DNA from: Trematomus loennbergii
Lineage: Eukaryota; Chordata; Actinopteri; Perciformes; Nototheniidae
Assembly: GCA_012861695.1 (NCBI GenBank)
Contig: JAAOOA010000127.1
Location: 26,908,556 to 26,972,555 of the forward strand
Length of the DNA: 64,000 nt
Direction of reading: 5' to 3'
In this document: positions 37,601 through 45,870 of the stretch, piece by piece
Layout of the letters: each line of letters begins with the position of its first letter
Numbering within the stretch: position 1 is the stretch's first letter
Notes under the pieces: generated by a model
Database searches by the model: none
Told to the model about the DNA's origin: nothing
Seen by the model: only the letters and a program-made list of their open reading frames with translations
Program-made: the position numbers and the translations under genes

Positions 37601-40600
37601 GTGAACGTTTCCTTTAATGTATTTAGCTGGGTTTTTCAGGAGAAGTAGTAGGTACATAAATAAAATCTTGATCAAGTGAAATTTGACCTACTCTACAACC
37701 AATTGGAAAATATGTGCACGCTTTCTGTAGATAAACAAATGACCGAGGAGAATTTTGTCCGACAAATATTGAGTTTGCCATAATAACTAAAAAGGGGACT
37801 ATATGTCGATGTTATGTTTACAGTTAGTTAGCGCTGCCTTAAAGTTAATAATACATTTAATTTATATAGCGCTTTCCTAAGAGCCGCTTTCACAAGTACT
37901 TTGCCGTACTTAGTTCCCAGCACTTAGTACCCCCATGGCCACAAACAACTTCACGGTGTATACTGCCACCCGAAGTCCCCGGCCGGAAGTCCCCGGAGTT
38001 GGGGACTGGCTTCAGTAGAAGCTGCTGGGACTCCCAGCAGCTTCTACTGAAGCCTTCCGAGTAAATCGCCAGAACGCCGACACCTCCTCATCTCCACCGC
38101 TCCCATGTTTTTTTTTGTGTTGCCATAAGTTAGTCTCTCTCCGTTGCGCGGGCGAATGCTAATGCTAATAATGCTAATGCCAGCAAATACAATGGCGGCT
38201 TCAAAAAACGTTTCCGAGTTTTACGGGCCGTGGTTTGCAATTCGCCCAGCCAAACTCTGGAAAGTACCACATCTCTAGCAGGCACTAAAAAGGGGGGAAA
38301 AGTTCTCATGAACTAAGTTCTCTTTTTGGTGTGAACGCGAAATCCCAGGAATTATCGGAACTAAACGGGAAAAGTACTCCGGTGTGAAAGCACCTAAGTA
38401 CTCAAAGTCGCTTTACAAGAATACAATTCACACAACAAACAAAGATGAAATGAAGTCAATTAGAAGCATTACAAAGAAAAAATACAGAACGGAAAGCATC
38501 ATGACATTTCCGAGTAATGAAGTTGAAGTTGAAAAATGTTTGGTTATTGTAGGTTTAATGACTTTTTTGTTTGTGTGTTTGTTTTAGAGTCCAAATAAAA
38601 CGCCAACTAAGTCACCTGGTAAACATGGGAGGGCCACACATGGGACCACAACACCAAGAACTCCAAGGACCCCTCGTACCCCAGGATCCCCCAAAACCCC
38701 GCCTCGGTTCAGTATGCGCGTTTCCCCGCTGCTCAAAGCCCAGTAGCAGGAAGCTCTCGTGAAGTAGGTATGGCTCTGAGAGGAAGTCCATTCAGAACTC
38801 CAGCCAAACGCGCTCTTGTGGTCGAGACACCGACTAAGGAGAGCCCTCTGAGGAGCCCGCTGAAGGGGATTCTCAGGACTCCGATCAAGGTCTTGGTTGA
38901 ATCCTCTTCCGTACATGTTCTCAATAGCCCAATTTCCCAGACTCCCAAGAAGAGCGTCACATGGTCTCCATCTCCTCGAAAATGTCGAGTGGCAGAGAGC
39001 AGCGGTACTTTCAAGGTGCCAGAGTCGCCGAGCGTTGCATCTCGCTCTTCTCCTACACTGAGAAACAAACTGTTCTGCAGTCCTGTCAAAAGCACAAACA
39101 CTAAAAGAGACATTTTCAAGACTCCAGAAAAGACTTGTCAAGTGAGCCTGGCGAGGATTTCTGAAACTCCAGATAAAGTTCTTCTGACACAGGATACAAA
39201 TCCAAAGTCCTCTGAAAAACTTGACAGGATGAAAACACCTGAGAAAGTCAGTCTACTGGAAATGCCTAACCCTAACCCTCCACAATCCACACCACCACAA
39301 AACCACAACCCGTCACCTAAACCCAACACTAGAACTCATTCGAAGACTCCTAGTCCTAATCGCATGGTGACTCGTTCTGGACGAACTCCAGCCAAACATG
39401 TAAACATTTCATCTCCATGTAAGCCAGTGTTTGCTCCAGCAGAAGATTCTACCATTTCAGAAGGACCAGATAAATCAAGAAAGACTCCAGTAAAGTCCTT
39501 AAGAAGAACAACGTCTGGTCAAGGTGCTGGAACCCCCAGACGCAACTTAAGATCCCAGTCTAGTGAGAATCTTCCCTCGAAACTAAACACAGAACCTGCT
39601 GAGCACTGTGAGCTTGTGGTGAAGAACATTCAGTCCGATACAAAAGACGAGGTACAAGCAGAACCTTCACAAACCTCTGAAAAGGACTCTAGTCCCCACA
39701 GAGATTCCCACCAGCTTGACTCTTCACGTTTGAACTCCACAGACGATGAAAGTATGGACATTGGCGATGCTCTGCGGTTGTCAAGACTCAGTTCAGTGGA
39801 GGTATCAAGATGACATCAGCTTTTCACGAAAGCCTCAACGTCCGGGGAAGACTTTTTGTCGAACATGTCGTCTCCTAAATCGCGTCCGGCACTCCCGGGA
39901 ACACCTAGCCGGAGCTACGGTTTCCGACAGACCCCCGACCGCCAACAGAGGGAAGCTGCAGCTCGTCTGGGTTACGGAAATGAATCCCCTCGAGTTTTCA
40001 ACCCCAAGAGGTCCAGCGAAACTTAGTCGTCAAAAGAGCATGGGTACTCCCAACCCTATGACTTACCAGGTAGAAAGGAAATGCAAACACGGGAGTTCTA
40101 AGCTCAAATCAAACGCACAGATTCCATGAACGCGGGCGATTCGGCCTCAGATGGAGGCCCTCGATCGGGAGCTTGGAGCCCCTTAGTTGGTGTGAAACCT
40201 TCTCAGCTGGAAAGCCCCTTGGCTCTGTTCTCTAAGCACAGAGATCCGGGATGTGTCTCACCGTCTCTCTGTACTCACGTCACCCCGGCAAAGAGCACGC
40301 CTGGAAAAGGAGGAAGCGTCCAAACGTTCATTTGTCAGTCCTACACCCCGACACGCTATCCTGGGGCAACAATGTCTCCCATGATAGCAGACATAATCCC
40401 CCTCACTCCTTCACCACAGAGCGTAGGTAACGCCACTCCAGACAACCTGAACAGCTGGCCCCGCAGGAAGAGAGCTCAGATTGGGGTGGGTGGAGGCAAG
40501 GATCGGGGCCTGAAGATGGAGCCTATGCTGGGGGAGTTGTTAGAGGAAGCTGAGCTCGGAGTTAGCAGACTGCAGGACGTCGAGGACACGGAGGAGCCGT

Positions 40601-43600
40601 CAAACATCAAAGCAGCAGGATCAGCTTTGACCTCCAAACAGTCTCCCCCAGCTGGAGCAGATGCTTATCCTCTGTCTCCACTGGAGGACTGGTTGGAGCA
40701 GCTGGGTGGAGCTGATCCTCAGGGAGAAGAAGATGATGAAGACATCCTCTGGGCCACCGGGACTGGAGACGTCAAGTCAGGTAAAGCTACTGTTCAAACA
40801 TTACAGCTCAAATGTTTGTGTTTTTTGTTGAGGATAAAATAGATGCACTGGGTCAACCCATTTTCCATTTGTGCTATTCTTATTCTTTATTAGGATCCCC
40901 ATTAGCACTAGCATGAGCATTGGCTATTCTTCCTAGGGTCCTTAGACACACAAAACATACACAAACATACATAAAACAAAACAGCTCATAATTTCATGCA
41001 ATTTACAGTGCATATTAAGTGAAAACTAAAATGGTCAGTAAAAGAAAACAGTTCAAGTGAGAATGAATAAGCAATACTCTGTGGTTTTTGGTATTGCTTA
41101 CAGCTTTTAGACAGTTGTTGTTAGGGATGCTCCGATCGATCGGCCGATATTCACTCTCTGCCGATCGATCGGTGCTCTCTATAAAGGCAATCAGGAGAGC
41201 CGATCACATGACGTAAAATACATGGCACTTTTCTCTGTGCGCGGCAAAAAACTAACGGCCCTGTCCACACAGCGGCGTGCGTTGAAGCTTGCCGGCGGGC
41301 GTGTCTGAAACTCGACCAACAACCAATCACATGAATCTCCCGCCCCTGACACACAAGCAGCGGTTTGATTGGCTAGAGCTTGTACTGGCATATGATTCGA
41401 TTGGCTGACGCTTCTGCCGAGGCTTCAAAAGTTGAACATTGCTCAACTTTTGCAGCGAGCCACGCCAGCAAAGCTCCCACAATGCAGTTCGGCGAAAAGT
41501 GACGTCACCCCATTCAAAGTGAATGGTGAAGCTTTCAACGCACGCCGCTGTGTGGACGGGCCGTAAGAGTTAGACCTAACACCTAGCTATTTTATCTACC
41601 TCTGGAACTAGCTAAACTAGTTATACATATATTTATTCTTCACTGTCGGGTCACTCATTACTGGATCAGTGAGCTGCATGAGATACTGACAGGCTGTCAG
41701 GAGAGAGAGAGAGAGAGAGAGGAAAAGAGAGCGCTTCCGCTCATTTCTCCCGTGTTATTATCCAAAGTTGTAAACTTGAATAATGTACTTCATTTGAATG
41801 TAATAATTATGTTGGATGTTGTTGTTGTTGTGGAAGCTCCAGTGAATGAGCCCCATTAACTGAGTTTTATAGGCCCGCCCCGATCGGATCGGCGATCGGT
41901 ATCTGATTCGCGATCGGCCCCAAAATTGGCGATCGGAGCATCCCTAGTTGTTGTTTTATTCTCACTCCAATTCTTTCACTTTGACTCAAAACACGTATTA
42001 AATATGCAATGATACGAGAGGAAAGCAAGAACATTTTCATATATTTAAAGCTGTAACAAGTAGGATATAGTTCTGCTTGATACATGTCTGAAATCAAATA
42101 TAATGTTATAGTAAATGTGTTTTTAATTAACTTGTAAAAGTAGTAAATTAAAGCCACCCTTAAAAAATGTATATGGTAAAATAATAACAAAATACAATAT
42201 TTGTTGCAATGCGTTACTGAATAAAACCGTTATTATACCAATTCTGTTTTCCACACCTTGACAGTAGCGACTCCCCCCGGCTCCGCGGTGAGGAAGTCGG
42301 TGACAGCGAGTGGGATTTTGGCGCTCACTCACTCTCCGCTGTTGTTCGAGGGCAAAGCCGGCTCTGCTAGTAAGAGAACACCCAACTTTAAAGGTAAGAC
42401 CTTAGTGCTGTGAGCCACATGGTAACAAACCATGCTCTCACAGGCAGGTTTGAAACATCCCACATTTGTTCACACAACATTTTTTAATTTGATTTTATTA
42501 AGAAAACAAACACATTGTTGTTAATGATTTATGATTATGAAATAACTCATTCAAATATAAGTTATATCCATACAACCAGATCTACTTGACTGCATACTGT
42601 ATTCAATAACAATCAGTTGTGAAACTATTTTAATCTGTCAACATGTTCCCACTTAATGAGAATAAAGTTACCTTAAAACATTACTGACATATGATCAGTA
42701 AAAGTAATCTTTCACTTTTGCTCATTAGAATAATTTCTTCTTGTATTCTTTAGGAAGATGCTCAACTATCGCATATAGAGCTGCAGTTCATATATAAGTT
42801 GACCAGCAGAGAATTAATAAACTCTTTTCATAATAAAGTCATTGTTTCAGTAGTGTTTTTAAAATCAAAAACATATGGTTGTGGCCTCATTTACACCAAG
42901 TAATGTTATTTGTAGTTGTCCAGGTAAGCCTATAGTTCATTGCTCTATCACTTGAATGGCCTTTCAGACAAAAATACCAGACAACCGGCTAAATCATTTC
43001 AGCTTCCCTTACACAGGGTAGGGGTCTTAAAAAGTATTCAAAGTTGATAAATAAATTTAGCGAAAATGAAGGCTATTAAAAATATTAAACAGCATTTTCC
43101 AAGGTATTACATTTTGTAGCTTGTTTTCAATAAGTATATAAATGGTCCAAAGAGGTTGTATTCTACAGTCTGCCTGAATGTAATCATTACGTAGGTGTGT
43201 AGTGTGATTCTGTGTAGTTTATTTATGGCATCCCGTTGGATTGACGTCATCTGAACAGGACATCGCACGCTCACTGCTTGATAGCGTGAAGGTCCGTTTA
43301 CGGTTGTTAACAACATCGTTATGGGGAAATGCAAGTTTGCGTCCAAATGGTTGGAAGATAAGGAGGAAGGACAATCAATACTGTATATAGTAAATGTGAG
43401 GTAAAGTGTGTCGCCAATGTAACCGGTTAAAACTCAAGTGGCGATGAGGTCTTAAAATGTATGGAAAGGGTCTTAAAAAGGTCTTAAAAGGTCTTGCATT
43501 TGACTTCAGGATTCCTGCATATACCCTGTTACACTACATACTTAACACTCCTCATGTTTTCCTTATCTCTGTAGATGAAGCAGCGTCAGGGAGGAGGATA

Positions 43601-43693
43601 GAGGTGGAGGGAGTGGAGGTCTCTCCCTTCAGCCAGCCAATCAGACGGGCTGACACAGGACGGTCCTACAGCAGGAAGAGGCTGCTGCACTGA
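18110..43693 (+). CDS. ticrr: ticrr (Treslin), TopBP1-interacting checkpoint and replication regulator, 21 coding exons
   Basis: Treslin links CDK activity to origin firing: phosphorylated Treslin binds TopBP1 and helps load Cdc45 onto MCM in the nucleus. Exons read from the sequence: 18110-18784, 19167-19404, 19814-20052, 20333-20567, 22224-22362, 22480-22610, 23678-23879, 25732-25877, 26959-27059, 27419-27511, 27783-27865, 28686-28916, 29542-29629, 30099-30171, 31838-31969, 32154-32243, 32361-32419, 33627-33904, 38588-40780, 42265-42393, 43575-43693. All have GT-AG borders. They total about 5.67 kb (about 1,890 codons), close to the roughly 1,900 residues of the human protein, and family blocks occur in the expected order. 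Exons 7, 10, 16 and 19 contain small frame breaks. As written, the frame would stop in exon 11, just after the exon 10 break, if not earlier. The gene is normally essential and single-copy, so sequence errors are more likely than loss. Confidence 0.9.
20576..21498. mobile_element. hAT element in ticrr intron 4, inserted at the exon 4 donor
   Basis: Termini TAGGGATGGGTACCG and CGGTACCCATCCCTA are inverted repeats. Both sides carry GTAAGGAT (20568-20575 and 21499-21506), an exact 8-bp hAT duplication, and the left copy is the splice donor of exon 4. Inside, 20980-21110 encodes a partial BED zinc finger ([20 protein letters not shown]), the N-terminal DNA-binding part of hAT/ZBED transposases. 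The catalytic domain is missing, so it is a deletion derivative. Confidence 0.9.
21670..21795 (+). mobile_element. LINE 3' tail fragment
   Basis: Contains GAGATATTGTCTCTCAATAG and CTGGCTTAATAAAGGATA, a 3'-end pattern like the L2/CR1 tails elsewhere in the window. No coding part is present. Confidence 0.5.
21822..22074. mobile_element. TTAA-flanked MITE, family A, copy 2
   Basis: Same family and orientation as 7514-7875 but about 110 bp shorter through loss of the left interior; the remainder is near-identical. It lies in ticrr intron 4. TTAA is at both edges and the terminal repeats are intact apart from one missing base. Confidence 0.85.
22669..23421. mobile_element. MITE with GC-rich 24-bp terminal repeats, ticrr intron 6
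   Basis: Begins TGCGTTCACACCGGACGCGA and ends with its reverse complement, TCGCGTCCGGTGTGAACGCA. Its interior (CGAGTTTCACCGCGGCTGTC and ATGCCGAAGTAACA) recurs in the foldback element at 48020-50265, and its right end recurs alone at 3556. The flanks resemble each other only loosely (CATAATGC and CCATAAGA), so the target duplication is uncertain. Confidence 0.8.
23462..23538 (+). mobile_element. LINE 3' tail fragment (same family as 2381-2895)
   Basis: GGTCTCCCTTGAAAAAGAGA, then TTAAATAAAGGTTTGAAATG, matching the tail of the fragment at 2.4-2.9 kb. Confidence 0.7.
23678..23879 (+). CDS. ticrr: ticrr exon 7, with a frame break
   Basis: The opening frame gives [20 protein letters not shown] and ARLNVKAQK, a core Treslin motif, then hits TAA at 23845. 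The strong donor GTAAGT at 23880 and an acceptor before 25732 join in another frame, whose ends read RTSNRNKSG and [12 protein letters not shown], matching the family. A frame change therefore lies between about 23813 (a G6 run) and 23845. An alternative uses the weaker donor at 23844 (GTAACA) with an acceptor ending at 25741 and needs no indel, but it drops the conserved RT-rich part. Confidence 0.7.
23960..24900 (+). mobile_element. Degenerate LINE reverse-transcriptase fragment in ticrr intron 7
   Basis: Frames read [15 protein letters not shown] (a reverse-transcriptase core motif), [20 protein letters not shown], then [15 protein letters not shown], in the order seen in Jockey-superfamily LINEs. 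The catalytic Asp pair is destroyed by a deletion near 24080, and several frameshifts are present, so it is dead. The 5' part is missing. Confidence 0.8.
25190..25300 (-). mobile_element. LINE 3' tail on the minus strand
   Basis: TTATTTAACCAGATAAAAGC and GAGATACAATCTCCTTTTC, the reverse complement of an L2-type tail. Only the 3' end is present. Confidence 0.55.
25732..33904 (+). CDS. ticrr: ticrr exons 8-18: middle region
   Basis: Recognisable blocks in order: [20 protein letters not shown] (exon 8), [15 protein letters not shown] (exon 9), [12 protein letters not shown] (exon 10), [18 protein letters not shown] (exons 10-11), [20 protein letters not shown] (exon 12), [10 protein letters not shown] (exon 13), [20 protein letters not shown] (exon 15), [12 protein letters not shown] (exon 16), [16 protein letters not shown] and [11 protein letters not shown] (exon 18). 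Exon 10 changes frame near 27485 and exon 16 near 32164, each explained by one missing base in a CC doublet. Exons 8, 9, 11-15, 17 and 18 are clean. Most of the introns are short, except where transposons sit. Confidence 0.85.
25959..26773. mobile_element. hAT MITE in ticrr intron 8
   Basis: Termini CAGAGTTTCCCGTTA and TAACGGGAACTCTG are inverted repeats. The flanks are GTCGGTAG on both sides (25951-25958 and 26774-26781), an exact 8-bp duplication. It is 815 bp with no transposase. Confidence 0.9.
27235..27365 (+). mobile_element. Interspersed-repeat 3' tail in ticrr intron 9
   Basis: TACAGCACTTTGG and GTGCTTTATAAATAAAACTT, a typical fish retroposon tail. The family was not determined. Confidence 0.5.
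28028..28592. mobile_element. Truncated hAT MITE in ticrr intron 11
   Basis: Starts TAGGGATGCTCCGATCGCCA and runs as the reverse complement of the element at 41122-41946, sharing AATAATGTACTTCATTTGAA-type wording and the GACGTAAAATACATG end. It stops inside the element, so one terminus is lost and no target duplication can be read. Confidence 0.8.
29221..29526. repeat. 25-bp minisatellite ending just before ticrr exon 13
   Basis: About a dozen copies of TTTTTTAAGATGTACGTATG plus TCCAT, with a shorter variant starting GACAGATGTACG. It ends 15 bp before the exon 13 acceptor, leaving only a short pyrimidine tract. The open frame across it (HFLRCTYV repeats) is an artefact. Confidence 0.95.
30457..31684. 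mobile_element. hAT MITE in ticrr intron 14 with a large internal palindrome
   Basis: Termini TAGGGCTGCACGAT and ATCGTGCAGCCCTA; flanks GTCTGATG at 30449-30456 and 31685-31692, an exact 8-bp duplication. The stretch 30520-30770 reappears inverted at about 31000-31265, including the AGCCCGATTACGATGGCCAG block. It has no transposase. Confidence 0.9.
32503..33330. mobile_element. piggyBac-like MITE in ticrr intron 17
   Basis: Termini CCCTCCGGTATCA and TGATACCGGAGGG are perfect inverted repeats, flanked by TTAA at 32499-32502 and 33331-33334. A CCC start next to TTAA is typical of piggyBac. An internal block with GGACAAAAATGTCCAC occurs twice, at about 32547 and 32884. No transposase is present. 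Confidence 0.85.
34010..34195. mobile_element. hAT (Charlie-like) remnant
   Basis: GGCGGGCCAGATCTAATAG, then GGGCCTTGAGTTTGACACA and AAAAGTTTGGACACCCCTG, as in Charlie-type element ends. It is decayed and interrupted; no target duplication was seen. Confidence 0.5.
34230..37345 (+). mobile_element. Near-full-length L2-type LINE in ticrr intron 18, coding region broken
   Basis: The 5' half encodes an apurinic-like endonuclease: [30 protein letters not shown] and [10 protein letters not shown]. The 3' half encodes the reverse transcriptase: [53 protein letters not shown], the FADD catalytic motif ([11 protein letters not shown]), and [13 protein letters not shown]. The longest frame is 35939-37066, ending in [11 protein letters not shown]. 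Frame changes occur at about 34930-34960, 35100-35130, 35400-35420 and 35930, so it cannot make one protein as written. The 3' end has GACAATAAAGAACCTTGAAA with TTGAAACC repeats. The same tail is found at 51360-51525 and, inverted, at 54838-54995. Confidence 0.9.
37346..37856. other. Gene-free intron sequence, nothing recognised
   Basis: AT-rich part of ticrr intron 18 between the LINE and a MITE. Confidence 0.4.
37879..38395. mobile_element. MITE with a perfect internal hairpin, ticrr intron 18
   Basis: Left end about GCCGCTTTCACAAGTACTTTG, right end ACTCCGGTGTGAAAGCACC, an imperfect inverted pair; CCTAAG occurs at both edges. It splits a dispersed repeat (TTTATATAGCGCTTT on the left, CTCAAAGTCGCTTTACAAG on the right), so it inserted into an older repeat. 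The hairpin at 38008-38054 is described separately. Confidence 0.7.
38008..38054. repeat. Perfect 23-bp-arm palindrome
   Basis: GGCTTCAGTAGAAGCTGCTG plus GGA, one C, then the exact complement TCCCAGCAGCTTCTACTGAA plus GCC. It lies within the MITE at 37879-38395. Confidence 0.95.
38588..40780 (+). CDS. ticrr: ticrr exon 19: large, disordered, rich in S/T-P sites, several frame breaks
   Basis: About 730 codons rich in Ser/Thr-Pro and basic residues, for example [30 protein letters not shown] and [10 protein letters not shown]. Such sites suit CDK phosphorylation, and in the family phosphorylated sites near here bind TopBP1; I do not map the exact ones. Frame changes occur near 38735 (stop TAG 38744), 39808 (TGA 39811), 39835, 40020 (TAG 40024), 40075 and 40090-40110 (TAA 40099). 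Between them the frames read as family-like protein: [18 protein letters not shown], then NPMTYQVE, then [12 protein letters not shown]. Later blocks include [20 protein letters not shown] and [15 protein letters not shown]. The donor at 40781 is GTAAAG. Confidence 0.8.
40870..41090 (-). mobile_element. LINE 3' tail fragment, minus strand
   Basis: CTTTATTAGGATCCCCATTAG at the left edge is the reverse complement of a common fish LINE tail. Only the 3' part is present. Confidence 0.5.
41122..41946. mobile_element. hAT MITE in ticrr intron 19
   Basis: Termini TAGGGATGCTCCGATCG and CGATCGGAGCATCCCTA are perfect inverted repeats; flanks GTTGTTGT at 41114-41121 and 41947-41954. It carries a second MITE at 41256-41563. 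A truncated, inverted relative is at 28028-28592. Confidence 0.93.
41256..41563. mobile_element. MITE nested in the hAT element, TAA-flanked
   Basis: Termini CGGCCCTGTCCACACAGCGG and CCGCTGTGTGGACGGGCCG; the inverted repeats extend through GCGTGCGTTGAAGCTT. TAA lies on each side (41253-41255, 41564-41566), consistent with PIF/Harbinger (ISL2EU-like) insertion. It is 308 bp. Confidence 0.85.
42265..43693 (+). CDS. ticrr: ticrr exons 20-21: conserved C-terminus
   Basis: Exon 20 (42265-42393) reads [20 protein letters not shown] and [15 protein letters not shown]. Exon 21 (43575-43693) reads [20 protein letters not shown] then RKRLLH and a TGA stop. The SPFS...RRxxxxRSYxRK pattern is the family C-terminus. 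Both exons are intact. Confidence 0.85.
43010..43510. repeat. Possible DNA-transposon remnant in ticrr intron 20
   Basis: GGGGTCTTAAAAAGTATTCA on the left and GGGTCTTAAAAAGGTCTTAA on the right are related motifs in the same orientation. A fish repeat is likely, but the family and exact ends are uncertain. Confidence 0.35.
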
Positions 43694-44190
43694 ACGACAA
43701 ACATTGTCCGTTCTGTTTCACTGTGAGCTTTTGATGGCAGATCTGAAGGATGTCTTTCAGGCGCCACTTGAAAGGCTGGAGCATGAATGTCCCTCTCAGT
43801 CTCCACTAGCACTTCTTCTTTCTGTCCTAACCAGCTGTTTCTGTTTCAATCAGGAGATTGTATTATGATAGGTACGTTTAGCTGTGAGTTGAAAAGCTAA
43901 GCAGTTCTTCCAAGATGTTTAAAATTGTTCCTATTAATGATTTTATCAAAGTATGTTAGCCACCCAAGTCTCCCTGAAGCTAAAATGGTGATATTATGTC
44001 ATCAGTGTTTTGAAATAAGCAATTTTACAATCAAGTCTAAATGTGTTGCTCTGAATATTCATGTTTATTTATTAGTCTGTTTTTCTGTCATAGTCTTGCT
44101 TTTTATGTGAAAGGGAGGGCCTAATGATTGATTCATATTGTAAATACCTTATGTTGCAAATACTTTATGTAAATAAAAATCTGTTTTCTT
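43694..44190 (+). other. ticrr: ticrr 3' untranslated region
   Basis: About 480 bp of AT-rich sequence between the stop codon and the AATAAA at 44172. No other feature was seen. Confidence 0.6.
44172..44177 (+). terminator. ticrr: ticrr poly(A) signal
   Basis: AATAAA within TGTAAATAAAAATCTG, followed by T-rich sequence. It is the first good signal downstream of the stop. Confidence 0.65.
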
Positions 44191-44319
44191 AATTAATGAA
44201 AATGCTTCTTTTTTTTATTTATACCATCACTGCTAGATGTTTGTACAGAGTTAGTCTCTTCTTCGCAGATCTGGAAGTAGAAAATGTCCCTCGCTCATGC
44301 ATACAGAACAGCTTGAGCT

Positions 44320-45240
44320 GTTTTGATTGATTGATTGAAAAGTTTATTAACAGCTTGTATATTGGGTACAGTACAGTACAGCTCAAAACATACAATTGTT
44401 AAGGGGATGCAGACCAGAGAAAGACTTTAGTCTTGTTTACATCAGGGTCCCCCATTTCCAATTCATCATATCATTTAAGACATATAAGACATATTTGACA
44501 TACAGATGGCTTATTTACAATTTACATACAGGTGGTTTTTTACATACAGATGGCTTAATTACAATTTTCATTTTAGATTTCGTTCTAATACATCCTAACC
44601 GGACATTTAAGACATACCAAGTCTACAGATATACAGTTAGTAACGGAGTCTAAAATGCGAGTATATACATAGATGGGGGGGGGGAAGCTGTCCATTGTAC
44701 GACAGGTTGAGATTTGTACCATTACCGGGTCCAGTTTTGCAATGCTCTCCCCCTAAGGTGCTCTTAAGAGAGGTTTTGAAGGTAAGTATAGTTTTACTTT
44801 CCTTTACAGATGTGGGAAGAGCGTTCCACCTTGATGTGGCATAATTGCGAAACGTGTATTCCCCCTTTTTTGTGCCAAATGATTTGTGGAGCTCCCTCTG
44901 GTGTTGTGATCATGGTATTCCTTGACCTTTGGGAAGAATTTTGACATGTACATGGGTACCATAGAGGTGTAGTGGATCTTGTAGACCAGGCCCATTGCAA
45001 GTAGCTGTACTCTGTCATCTACTCTAAGCCATCCTAGGTTGTCAAAGTGGGCAGAGGTGAGGTGGGTTCTAGATGAAAGGTCAAGCAGTAGTCTGACCAG
45101 TTTATTTTGCGATGTTTGAAGTTTTATTTTTAGGAGGTGCTATGGTACCATGACGTGCAAGCATAGTCATAGTACCCTTCCTGTGATGTTGCAAACGCTG
45201 CCGTGACTCAACAGCAGCTTTAAAATCCTGCCACGTACTG
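44320..45240 (-). mobile_element. LINE 3' fragment, minus strand
   Basis: The left edge has repeated TGAT units and AAAGTTTATTAACAGC, a LINE tail read backwards. Minus-strand frames at about 44794-45018 include VKEYHDHNTRGSSTN and AQKRGNTRFAIMPHQ, resembling the C-terminal part of a non-LTR reverse transcriptase. It is broken and 5'-truncated. Confidence 0.55.
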
Positions 45241-45479
45241 TAGGATTATAAATTAGGGTATGAACTCTTGACTTCTCTACAACATTAACATTGTTGTTTG
45301 GTACTTTCAGGACGTTCCCCCTTCAATATGAAGCAATGCACATGAGGAAAGTCACAGCTATGACTTAGTTATTACCATTTCCTTACGGTAGACCTGACTG
45401 AAGCTCAGCGCAAGTTCTTTCAGGAAGACTGGTATATACATTCACTCCGCAGCTGCATATAATCAGCTCATCACGGGCG

Positions 45480-45870
45480 TTGTCTATAACCATTTACATT
45501 CACCTCAATCTCAGCAGCCAATCACTGTGCTGCAGCCAAACTTTAAAATGGTTCTCCTCTCCTGCAGTCAGCTGTGATTCCAGGTGTTCATGCTGCCGCC
45601 CGCCTCCTCCCCATACACCTCCTTTCATCATATCCAGTGCCAGGAGACTTAATCCAAATACCTCATCACACCACCTCTTCATCCCATCTCCTCATCAAAT
45701 CCAGATCTTCAGCATCATCACCAGTGTCTAGACCCCGGGGGGTTCCCTATATGCTCACGGCTGCATTTCCCCTTTAGATATACGATTTCAGGATCGGGGT
45801 CAAATCGCCAAAGACTTAACATTAACATATGGCATGTGTCAATAAATGTTCTTTAAACAAAATGAAGTCT
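45480..45870 (+). other. Unclassified repeat-like 3' end with poly(A) signal
   Basis: CT-rich sequence, then AGACCCCGGGGGGTTCCCTA, GGATCGGGGTCAAATCGCC and AATAAATG at 45842. It looks like the 3' end of a dispersed element or a non-coding transcript. I cannot name it. Confidence 0.3.

Noticed and set aside
38584..39141. 185-codon minus-strand frame
   Set aside because: It is antisense to ticrr exon 19, which has clear family similarity on the + strand.
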